From RGIG426 sp045643425 (GTDB lineage: Bacteria; Bacillota; Clostridia; Oscillospirales; Acutalibacteraceae), in NCBI GenBank assembly GCA_045643425.1, contig JAZUKW010000095.1, positions 1 through 15,453 of the forward strand: a stretch of 15,453 bases of DNA, read 5' to 3'. Below the pieces are notes generated by a model. That model was not told the DNA's origin. It saw only the letters and a list, made by a program, of their open reading frames with translations, and ran no database searches. Positions 8,201 to 13,211 of this stretch are shown in pieces; positions within the stretch are counted from its first letter, which is position 1, and each line of letters opens with the position of its first letter. Position numbers and translations under genes: made by a program.

Positions 8201-9546
8201 CGTCGAAAGTCACGATGGTGCTGATGAGCGACGGCATCGAGGTGAAATACGGCGACATCTTCGACCATCCGTCGCCGGAGGAGCTCGCCGACTTTATCGA
8301 ACAGCGCGACCGCGCGGCGCAGACCGTCACGGTGGACACCGCGGTGCAAGACGAAGAAATCTACCGTCCGGCGCTCAAATACAACACCGTCAAATACGCC
8401 GAAGAGGTGAAGCGCGAGAGCCTCGGCAACGTGCTGCTTACCGGTGCGACCGGCTTCCTCGGCGTGCACGTGCTGAAAGAGCTTTTGGAAATCGAGGAAG
8501 GGCATATCTACTGCCTTGTGCGCCGCGGCAAGCACGAATCCGCCGAAAAGCGGTTGCGGATGATGCTCGTCTACTACTTCTCAAACGGCTTTGACGAGGC
8601 GTTTAAAAACCGCATTACCGTGCTGGAAGCGGATATTACCGACGCGACGCTCGGCGACAAGCTCAAAGACCTGCCGATCCAAACGGTCATCAACTGCGCC
8701 GCGTGCGTCAAGCACTTTGCGGACGACGATATTTTAGAGCGTATCAACGTGCGCGGTGTGGAAAACCTTATCGCGATCTGCAAGCCGCGCAATATGCGGC
8801 TCGTGCAGGTATCGACCGTGTCGGTGCCGGGTATCCACACGAAAGAAAGCTACGAAAAGCAGCTCAAGATGTACGAAAACCAGACGTTCATCATCGACGA
8901 TATGGACAATAAGTACATTTTGTCGAAACGTGCCGCCGAGCTTAAAATGATGGATGCGATCGAGGACGGACTGCGCGGCAAGATCGTCCGCGTGGGCAAC
9001 CTCATGGGCCGCCATTCCGACGGCGAGTTCCAGGCAAATATGGAAACGAATATGTTTTTGAGCGGTATTCGCGGGTTCGCCGTCATGGGCAAATACCCGA
9101 TTAGCCACATGACCGACCCGATGAGCTTTTCGCCGATCGACTGCACGGCGCGCGCGGTGGTGCTGCTTGCGGGAACGAACGACAAGTTTACCGCGTTCAA
9201 CGCCAACAACCGCTACGGCTTCGACGAAATGAAGATCATCGACGCCTGCAACCGCAACGGCATTAAGATCTATCCCGAAATGGACGAGCAATATTACAAA
9301 GAGTTCCGCGAGAAGCTGGGTGACGACCGCTTTAACTCGAAGCTCGGCGGCCTTGCGGCCTACGACATCAAGGACGGTCACGCGGTGGACGTGGATAACC
9401 TCTTTACGACCAACATTCTCTACCGGATCGGCTTCTCGTGGCCGCTCGTGGACGACGCGTATCTTGACCGCGCGATCGAGAGCATTATGTCGCTCGATTA
9501 CTTTAACATCGACGAGATCATGGGCGCGGCGGAGGCGGACGAATGA
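2251..9546 (+). CDS. Two-module non-ribosomal peptide synthetase with terminal thioester reductase (C-A-T-C-A-T-R), predicted peptide-aldehyde synthase
   Basis: A 2431-residue cytosolic assembly line. Condensation domain 1 (about 10-420) has HHLVFDG at 128-134. Adenylation domain 1 (about 435-920) has YTSGSTGTPKG at 582-592, NLYGPTEG at 712-719, YRTGD at 803-807, GRRDG from 821 and the A10 lysine K911. Carrier 1 (about 935-1000) has Ser964 in AGLSSI. Condensation domain 2 (about 1013-1420) has HHILCDG at 1136-1142. Adenylation domain 2 (about 1440-1930) has YTSGSTGTPKG at 1592-1602, NGYGPTEA at 1736-1743 and K1925. Carrier 2 (about 1950-2020) has Ser1981 in LGGTSL. The terminal reductase (about 2058-2431) has the NADPH-binding TGATGFLG at 2064-2071, S2188-T2189 and YILSK at 2222-2226. 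Two residues should be activated and the dipeptidyl thioester reduced to an aldehyde. Because module 1 begins with an intact condensation domain, an N-acyl cap is plausible. Start 2251 is preferred over the adjacent ATG at 2254 because AAAGGA (2234-2239) is better spaced. The stop overlaps the transferase start. No epimerase, methyltransferase, thioesterase or MbtH protein is present. Confidence 0.96.
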   Translation: MMEYDNIPAVTPLCASQEGVYLECVNNPESVRYNLPFRLVFPQGTDAARLCDAVKKALCAHPTLFVTFGTPGGVPSMLFSGVGEVELPVKDAGDLSTFVRPFDLENGPLLRAETWKTGESLTLVLDAHHLVFDGTSAGVLARHIAAAYAGQELSPEGMTQFDVSAAEKAVSADERAADMVYFEKQLGGDEWDTGFVSDVTVEPAGSPLSMFTEPCDGLSEADVSAFVKAVGVSENALFTGAFAYTLAKFNGVKDSCFCTVHNGRLDKRLQNATGMFVRTLPLRFAIDETQPVGDFLKSVYNGYYETKNRTAVGFGDLATEFGVTNEATFVFQSTLFDPVPFAGGEMTVEYASADDAITDFDMMVMKTETGYKTELHAKSALFTEGFLQAFSEMFCTVVSEMMKKATLGEIAFVSDAANAQLDAFNKTEADYNANTTVVEEFRAQAQKTPDNLCLCYLDKHFTYREVDEFTDRFARYLVEHGVGKETVVGVLIGRCEYMLLCSLSVLKAGGAYLPLDPTYPAERLNLMVQDSGAVMLLYAPEYADVITADFTGARICIDDIPSLDGTAALPTPAPEDLFVMLYTSGSTGTPKGVQFAHSNTLVTTEWVKKYYEMNETSRVTSYASYGFDANVFDTYPAITSGACLHIIAEEMRLDFPALLDYYNQNGITHTVMTTQVGRQFALMGGQTTLKHLSVAGEKLTPLPAPASVTLYNLYGPTEGSVVTSGFKMLPGVNYKDVPIGTPVDNLKVYVVDPRGRRLPVGAVGELWIAGPHVTRGYLNRPEKTAEAYGDNPFSTVPGYERVYRTGDIVRLLPDGNLQFVGRRDGQVKVRGFRVELTEIEEIVRRFPGVEDATVAAFDDPAGGKFVAAYIVSPREIDKTALADFIRAEKPPYMVPAVMMQIDKIPLNQNQKVNKRALPVPVRDRGEIVPPKTETQQKIFDIVADVVGHKDFGVTTDFDTAGLSSIGAVRLNVALADAFDTPIRLSDLKEQDTVEKLEACLDGSEGATAYELQEDYPITENQNGIFVECMASPDSTMYNIPVLIKLSDNVELSRLAEAVKAALSAHPYVKTTLFTDEKGDVRARRRDDAAVNVPIIECADLPDKTELVKPFTLLDSELYRVAMYKTNDGNALFMDFHHILCDGTSEAVLFDAISRAYAGEALKAETFTGFEAALEEQKTRASDRYEAAKAYWKTALAGCESDCMPKKEPSKKADGSGAVTVLSSVDAAALKAYCEKNNVTMNALFNAAFALVLSKFTGKESVSFATIYSGRADSRLANAVMFLARSLPVAAEVDGETDALAFVRAMQTKLKDSMANDACSFAELSHDYGVKSDIILAFQGDQFRFDSLCGEPAEITPITLGEAKSPLSVNVNLTEAGFTFEIEYRRDTYNENFAKALANALSAALAAFVGGGKLSSLSLMSDEAWAEYARLNDNEMPIENVFFHERVEQWAQKQPDKIAVVAEGRSLTFKELNEQSNRVAHALLARGVKKDTIAGLVLERSCEVLVGEIGMMKAGVAFLPMLPSYPDERIDFCLQNAGSPFVLTTEAIKAQKPELFSADKPYSVLTVEELLKTEKSENPGLTVDPTALAYCIYTSGSTGTPKGVMIEQRNLQNYLQAHMHTIGAFSHDEWTGRALALSSISFDMSLHDLFLPLFAGRGVVLATEDEQHNPLSLRDLMVENNVQVMCCTPPFMNNIVSIPEFKPAIANLKTITVGAEAFPPALYDALKAVAPELQIINGYGPTEATICCATKELSSGLGITIGRPTKNTKFYVADKAGNVLPPYGIGELIICGVGVGRGYVKLPEKTAASFFTLLGLPAYHSGDQVRLNGDAEIDFGGRIDNQVKLRGFRVELDEIENVMTAYPAVKQAKVLMRNNGTEDYLAGFFTATETVDVSALTAHLKERLTYYMVPAVLVQLDEMPLTPNGKIDKNGFPETTKTKEKKAGRRAAKKSLEQRLCEIFADILGEDEVYADDNFFELGGTSLSASKVTMVLMSDGIEVKYGDIFDHPSPEELADFIEQRDRAAQTVTVDTAVQDEEIYRPALKYNTVKYAEEVKRESLGNVLLTGATGFLGVHVLKELLEIEEGHIYCLVRRGKHESAEKRLRMMLVYYFSNGFDEAFKNRITVLEADITDATLGDKLKDLPIQTVINCAACVKHFADDDILERINVRGVENLIAICKPRNMRLVQVSTVSVPGIHTKESYEKQLKMYENQTFIIDDMDNKYILSKRAAELKMMDAIEDGLRGKIVRVGNLMGRHSDGEFQANMETNMFLSGIRGFAVMGKYPISHMTDPMSFSPIDCTARAVVLLAGTNDKFTAFNANNRYGFDEMKIIDACNRNGIKIYPEMDEQYYKEFREKLGDDRFNSKLGGLAAYDIKDGHAVDVDNLFTTNILYRIGFSWPLVDDAYLDRAIESIMSLDYFNIDEIMGAAEADE

Positions 9547-10217
9547 GTGTGAAAACGGCGGTGTATGCCGTGAATGTGATGCCGCTTATGACGGATGACG
9601 GCTTGTTCGAGAAAGCGCTCGCCGCTGTGACTCCCGCGCGGCGGGAAAAAGCCGCGCGCTACCGCAAAAAAGAGGACGCGGCACGGTCACTCGGAGCAGA
9701 GCTGCTTCTTCGTTATGCGTTTTTGCAGGCGGGCGAGCCGTTTCCGAAGCAGCTGGCTTTGTCAGCAAACGGCAAACCCTTTGCGCCCGACAGCCCGCTT
9801 CATTTTAACCTTTCTCATTCCGGAAAATGGGTGGTGTGTATCGTTTCGGGCGATGAGGTGGGGTGCGATGTGGAAGAAATCGACCCCGCCCACGTGAGCA
9901 TTGCGTTCAGCGTGTTTACGGAACAAGAGCAAGCGAGACTTGTCGGTGTCGGCAAAAAAGAACAGACACACCGCTTTTTCCGCTTGTGGACGCTCAAAGA
10001 GAGCTACCAAAAGGCGAGCGGGCGGGGAATGAGCTTGCCGCTGTCGAGCTTTTCGGTGGAGCTTGGAACGCCGAGCCGAATACATACGGCACCGAACACA
10101 GCGTTTGCGGAATACACGGATCTTCCCGGCTACGCCTGCGCGGTTTGCCAACTTTCCGGCGGCGAGACCCCGCCGCTTTGTGTGGTATCGGTACACGAGC
10201 TTTTGAGAACGAGGTGA
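9543..10217 (+). CDS. Sfp-type 4'-phosphopantetheinyl transferase
   Basis: This 224-residue enzyme moves the phosphopantetheine arm of CoA onto carrier-domain serines (here predicted S964 and S1981 of the NRPS). The family signatures are present: FNLSHSGKWVV at about 88-98, VGCDVEEI at 106-113 with the metal-binding D109 and E111, and WTLKESYQKASG at 149-160 with E153 and K157. Cys108 replaces the more usual Ile/Val in the G-(I/V)-D-x-E motif, which should be tolerated. Its ATG overlaps the NRPS stop as ATGA (9543-9546), indicating translational coupling. The length is typical of the Sfp group. A dedicated activating enzyme tied to the synthetase argues that the cluster is self-contained and functional. 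Confidence 0.95.
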   Translation: MSVKTAVYAVNVMPLMTDDGLFEKALAAVTPARREKAARYRKKEDAARSLGAELLLRYAFLQAGEPFPKQLALSANGKPFAPDSPLHFNLSHSGKWVVCIVSGDEVGCDVEEIDPAHVSIAFSVFTEQEQARLVGVGKKEQTHRFFRLWTLKESYQKASGRGMSLPLSSFSVELGTPSRIHTAPNTAFAEYTDLPGYACAVCQLSGGETPPLCVVSVHELLRTR

Positions 10218-10221
10218 GAGG

Positions 10222-12216
10222 ATGAAGAGAAAACATACGGTGGCGCGCCGCGTGACCCATCGCGTGTTGCTGACGTTGCTTGTGGCGATGATTTTGCTGT
10301 TTACGGCGGCGTTCTTCGTGGCGCGCGATTCGGTCATCAAAGAGACCCGCAAGTTCTCCCAGGCGATCGCCGCAGTTTACGGTGACCTCGTGTCCTACGA
10401 CACGGCGCAAAAGGGCGTCGCCGTTGACGAATCCCAAAGCGAGATCGTGCGCTTTTACGGCGACTACGTCTGCAAATGGTACAACGTCGATTACGCGTAC
10501 ATTTACGTGCTGGACGTTCAGGAAAGCGAGATCCACTATATCGGCGGTTCCTGCGACGAGGAAAAATTCGGCGACACCGATTTCGGCGACAAAATGACCG
10601 GGCGCGTCGTCAAGGGTGACATCTCCGAGGAGGAGCTTGCCGTATGGACGGCGGACGGAGTCGAGGCCGACCCGATGTTTGCGCATATCGAGACCGATAA
10701 CGAGTTCGGCCACGAGCTGACCACCATCATCCGCACCTACGACTGTTACGGCAACAAGTTTTTGGCGGGCGTGGATATGGACTATGCGGACGTGTATCTC
10801 CGCGTATTCCACACGTTCGGCGTGATCGCGCTGATCCTGCTGTTGGTGCTCGGCGCGGTGGGCGTGATGAGTTACGTGATCGTGCGGCGGCGGGTGTCGA
10901 GGCCGATGCGGACTATCGCCACCGCGATGGACGAATTCATCACCGACGGTAACCGCAACGAGGTGTTGCTTGACGAGGTGGGCGGCGACGACGAGTTTAA
11001 CCGGATCGCGTCGGCGTTCAACCACATGGCCGCCAACATCGACGAGTATCTTGAAAACATTAACCGCCTTACCCGCGAGGGCGAGCGCCGCGAAACCGAG
11101 CTGGAGATCGCCGCGCGCATCCAACGCGGCTTTTTGCCGAAGGAGCATCTGCTGTCGAAAACCTACGAGATGCACACGCTGATGAAGCCCGCGAAAAACG
11201 TCGGCGGCGATCTTTACGATTACGCCGCGCTCGACGACCACCGCGTGCTGGTCGTGATCGCGGACGTGTCCGGCAAAGGGGTGGCGGCTTCTATCTTTAT
11301 GGCGGTGACGCTGACGCTCATTCACCAATTCGCCAAAATGGGGCTGTCGCCGGCGGAGGTGCTTAACCGCACCAACGAGAGCCTTTGCCGCAACAATCCG
11401 GCGATGCTGTTCGTGACGGCGCTTGTCGGCGTTTACGACACCGAAACGAACGAATTTATCTACTCGAACGCCGGCCACGATCGCCCGTATATCGTCGGCG
11501 ACACCGTGCGCCGTTTGGATGAGCTTGCCGGCACGATGCTCGGTCTGTTTACCGACGAGACCTACGCGGAAACGACGGTCACGCTCAAGACCGGCGAGAC
11601 GCTGTTTATGTATACCGACGGCGTGTCCGAAACGGTCAGCGACAAAAAAGCGTTCTTCGGGCTGGCACGCTTGGAGGCGGTACTCACCGACGCAAAAGCC
11701 AGCCACGTCGATAACCCGGTGGCGCACGTGATGAGCGCGCTGACCGAGTTTGCGAACGGCGCGGAGCAGCACGACGACATCACCATGCTTGCGCTGACCG
11801 CCAAAACCACCACCGAGCTGACGCTTTCGCCCGACGTGCGGGAGTTCGAGAAAATCAAAAACGAAATTCTTAAAGCGCCGCTTCCCCGCAAAAAGATGCT
11901 CGACTTTTGCCTCGCGGCGGAGGAGTGCTTTGTGAATATCTGTTCCTATGCGTTCGGGGAAAGCCCGCCGCCGGAGGAGAAAGTTTTTGCAACGCTCACC
12001 GTGTCCGACCGCTTGACCTTGCGGCTGGCGGACGGCGGCAAGCCCTTTGACCCGCTCACTGACATCGAGACGCCGGACGATTACGACGTCGACACCCAAA
12101 TCGGCGGGCTCGGACGGTTTATCGCGGTCTCCGCCGTAGACGGCGCGGATTACGAATACAAAGACGGCCAAAACGTGTTAACGCTTATCGACTATATTGA
12201 GGAGGAACAACAATGA
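10222..12216 (+). CDS. Membrane sensor PP2C-type phosphatase fused to anti-sigma-type kinase (RsbU-RsbW fusion)
   Basis: A 664-residue protein. TM1 is at about 15-33, an extracytoplasmic sensor of about 160 residues at 34-194 (possibly Cache-like, by topology only), TM2 at 197-220 and a HAMP linker at about 221-275. A SpoIIE/RsbU PP2C phosphatase follows at about 296-528, with the metal-binding NVGGD (326-330), ADVSGKG (347-353) and HDDIT (517-521) motifs. A C-terminal GHKL ATPase domain (about 535-656) has the N-box AAEECFVNI (565-573), LADGGKPFD (602-610) and GGLGR (628-632), as in RsbW/SpoIIAB anti-sigma kinases. Such enzymes dephosphorylate or phosphorylate a STAS antagonist, and one is encoded immediately downstream. 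The start follows the transferase stop by 4 nt with AGGTGA/GAGAGG as ribosome site. Having opposing phosphatase and kinase modules in one sensor chain is the notable feature. The signal and final target are unknown. Confidence 0.93.
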   Translation: MKRKHTVARRVTHRVLLTLLVAMILLFTAAFFVARDSVIKETRKFSQAIAAVYGDLVSYDTAQKGVAVDESQSEIVRFYGDYVCKWYNVDYAYIYVLDVQESEIHYIGGSCDEEKFGDTDFGDKMTGRVVKGDISEEELAVWTADGVEADPMFAHIETDNEFGHELTTIIRTYDCYGNKFLAGVDMDYADVYLRVFHTFGVIALILLLVLGAVGVMSYVIVRRRVSRPMRTIATAMDEFITDGNRNEVLLDEVGGDDEFNRIASAFNHMAANIDEYLENINRLTREGERRETELEIAARIQRGFLPKEHLLSKTYEMHTLMKPAKNVGGDLYDYAALDDHRVLVVIADVSGKGVAASIFMAVTLTLIHQFAKMGLSPAEVLNRTNESLCRNNPAMLFVTALVGVYDTETNEFIYSNAGHDRPYIVGDTVRRLDELAGTMLGLFTDETYAETTVTLKTGETLFMYTDGVSETVSDKKAFFGLARLEAVLTDAKASHVDNPVAHVMSALTEFANGAEQHDDITMLALTAKTTTELTLSPDVREFEKIKNEILKAPLPRKKMLDFCLAAEECFVNICSYAFGESPPPEEKVFATLTVSDRLTLRLADGGKPFDPLTDIETPDDYDVDTQIGGLGRFIAVSAVDGADYEYKDGQNVLTLIDYIEEEQQ

Positions 12217-12515
12217 CTATTGAAACTGTGAAAAACGGAAACGAGATCACCCTGAAGCTGGACGGCTGGCTGGACACCGTGTCTTCGCCGGAGCTCGGCG
12301 CGGCGGTGGAAGCCATCGACGCGGCGGATGCCGTTGTGCTCGACTTCGACAAGGTGGAGTACATCGCCTCGTCCGGTCTGCGGCAGGTGGTGGCGTGCCA
12401 CCGCAAGGCGAAAGAGCTCGGCGCGGAATTCTCGATCATCAACGTGGGCACCGAGACGATGAGCATTTTCGAACTCACCGGACTGCACAAAAAACTGACT
12501 ATCAAGGAGAAATAA
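12213..12515 (+). CDS. STAS-domain anti-sigma factor antagonist (RsbV/SpoIIAA-like)
   Basis: A 100-residue single-domain STAS protein. LDGWLDTVSSPEL at about 16-28 matches the conserved L-x-G-x-L-D/(T) region of antagonists. YIASSGLRQVV at 50-60 carries the phosphorylatable serine, most likely S54 and otherwise S53, by comparison with SpoIIAA. When unphosphorylated, such proteins bind the partner kinase and release its client. Phosphorylation by the kinase domain and dephosphorylation by the PP2C domain of the protein encoded just upstream would form the switch. The ATG overlaps the upstream stop (ATGA, 12213-12216), and GAGGAGG (12199-12205) precedes it, so near-stoichiometric synthesis is expected. 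The client (a sigma factor or a non-sigma target) is not encoded in this window. Confidence 0.93.
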   Translation: MTIETVKNGNEITLKLDGWLDTVSSPELGAAVEAIDAADAVVLDFDKVEYIASSGLRQVVACHRKAKELGAEFSIINVGTETMSIFELTGLHKKLTIKEK

Positions 12516-12524
12516 GGAGAAAAA

Positions 12525-12944
12525 ATGGCAAACTTGATAAAAATTTTGAAAACCGTCGGTTGCCTTGTTGTGGGGTTGCTGTTTTTGGTCGCCGGACTGT
12601 TTTTCTTCTTTAACTACGACCCGGATGCCTACGACACGGAAGTGACCGGCACGATTGTGGATATCGACGAGCATTACGAGCTGGTGGGCGGCGACAACGA
12701 ATTGCAGTACACCGTATACGTGGATTACACCGTGGGCGACAAAACGTTTTCGCACGTGGAATATCCCGGCTACAACTCTTCGATGAAGGTGGGCAACACG
12801 GTGAACTTCTTCTGTATGAGCAGTGATCCGTCCCAGATTGCCGGCTCGGACAAAAATGCCGCGCCGTATATCGGGTTGGGCTTTGCAGCGGCCGGTTTGG
12901 TCATTTTGGTGATTACCGTGCTTCGGCTGATTCGCAAAAAATAA
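12525..12944 (+). CDS. Small membrane protein, DUF3592-like
   Basis: A 139-residue protein with TM helices at about 8-29 and 114-136 enclosing an extracytoplasmic beta-rich domain. The pattern TGTIVDIDEHYE, then YTVYVDYTVGDKTFSHVEY, then MKVGNTVNFFCMSSDPSQI matches the DUF3592 plan (a variable-beta strand, Tyr-rich strands, then G-[D/N]-x-V-x-[V/F]-x-x-x-x-DP). The function of that family is not established. It is the last gene before the terminator, 9 nt after the STAS gene, with AAGGAGA 5-6 nt before its ATG. It may be a passenger or a membrane partner of the operon. No catalytic motif is visible. Confidence 0.8.
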   Translation: MANLIKILKTVGCLVVGLLFLVAGLFFFFNYDPDAYDTEVTGTIVDIDEHYELVGGDNELQYTVYVDYTVGDKTFSHVEYPGYNSSMKVGNTVNFFCMSSDPSQIAGSDKNAAPYIGLGFAAAGLVILVITVLRLIRKK

Positions 12945-12956
12945 GCCGAGAGTTTG

Positions 12957-12990
12957 AAACCGTCCCTCGCTTTTACGAGGGACGGTTTTT
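12957..12990 (+). terminator. Intrinsic terminator of the NRPS operon
   Basis: A 13-bp perfect stem, AAACCGTCCCTCG (12957-12969) with CGAGGGACGGTTT (12976-12988), encloses a 6-nt CTTTTA loop. The right arm runs straight into a T-tract (12986-12990). It begins 12 nt after the stop of the last gene and isolates the NRPS operon from pflB. Confidence 0.93.
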
Positions 12991-13014
12991 GTAAAAAATC
13001 CACCGAGAATTTTC

Positions 13015-13043
13015 TTGACTTTTTATCTAATCGGCGGTACAAT
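13015..13043 (+). promoter_or_regulatory. Promoter of the riboswitch-pflB unit
   Basis: TTGACT (13015-13020) and TACAAT (13038-13043) are spaced by 17 nt, one mismatch each from consensus. The start site is predicted near 13050, about 30 nt before the ZTP aptamer and about 160 nt before the pflB start codon. Confidence 0.82.
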
Positions 13044-13058
13044 ATTTCTTGTAAAAAC

Positions 13059-13075
13059 GCGCGGGGCTTCCGCGC
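13059..13075 (+). other. GC-rich hairpin at the 5' end of the pflB leader RNA
   Basis: GCGCGG (13059-13064) pairs with CCGCGC (13070-13075) around a GGCTT loop, immediately after the predicted transcription start and just before the ZTP aptamer. ATTTT follows, which is too short a T-run for a confident terminator. It could protect the 5' end, assist folding or cause pausing. Confidence 0.5.
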
Positions 13076-13080
13076 ATTTT

Positions 13081-13148
13081 GCCGGTGCTGACGGAATGTG
13101 AAATGACACAATGTACCGGCGAAAAATAGCGACACCGACCGTCTGGGT
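13081..13148 (+). promoter_or_regulatory. ZTP riboswitch aptamer (pfl motif)
   Basis: The layout of the ZMP/ZTP-sensing pfl-motif RNA is seen. P1 is GCCGGT (13081-13086) with ACCGGC (13115-13120). It encloses the signature CTGACGGAA (13088-13096), where the common form is CTGGCGAA or similar, and P2 TGTG/CACA (13097-13100 with 13107-13110). A short linker leads to the 3' subdomain CCGACCGTCTGGGT (13135-13148), where the usual form is CCGCCTGGGC. The pseudoknot between the two halves is intact: GACGG (13090-13094) is fully complementary to CCGTC (13139-13143), a compensatory change from GGCG/CGCC. Such RNAs bind ZTP/ZMP, which builds up when 10-formyl-THF is short, and commonly control purine, folate and pfl genes. 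Its 3' end overlaps the terminator's left arm, implying a ligand-ON switch. Confidence 0.88.
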
Positions 13149-13181
13149 AACTCAAGTTTTTCTTTGGGTTGCCCTTTTTTT
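13145..13181 (+). terminator. Regulated terminator of the ZTP riboswitch
   Basis: GGGTAACTCAAG (13145-13156) pairs with TTTGGGTTGCCC (13163-13174) as a 12-bp stem with three G-U pairs and a TTTTTC loop, followed by seven Ts (13175-13181). The first bases of the left arm (13145-13148) are also the end of the aptamer core CCGTCTGGGT, so aptamer and terminator compete. It sits between promoter and gene, 30 nt before the pflB start. Confidence 0.9.
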
Positions 13182-13211
13182 GTAGTGAGAAGCGAAAGGA
13201 ACGTGGTTACA

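Noticed and set aside
9994..12171. Long open antisense frame (about 725 codons, minus strand) opposite the transferase and phosphatase-kinase genes
   Set aside because: It is a codon-composition shadow in GC-rich DNA. The translation is Arg/His/Val-rich with no recognisable domain, while the plus strand encodes conserved families with all their motifs.
13097..13110. TGTG-AAATGA-CACA as a CRP/FNR-type operator upstream of pflB
   Set aside because: The spacing does not match TGTGA-N6-TCACA or the FNR site, it lies downstream of the promoter, and it is fully explained as P2 of the ZTP aptamer.
13164..13211. Longer pflB start beginning MGCPFFVVRS
   Set aside because: It would begin within the terminator's right arm, has no ribosome site, and the extra residues are not PFL-like.
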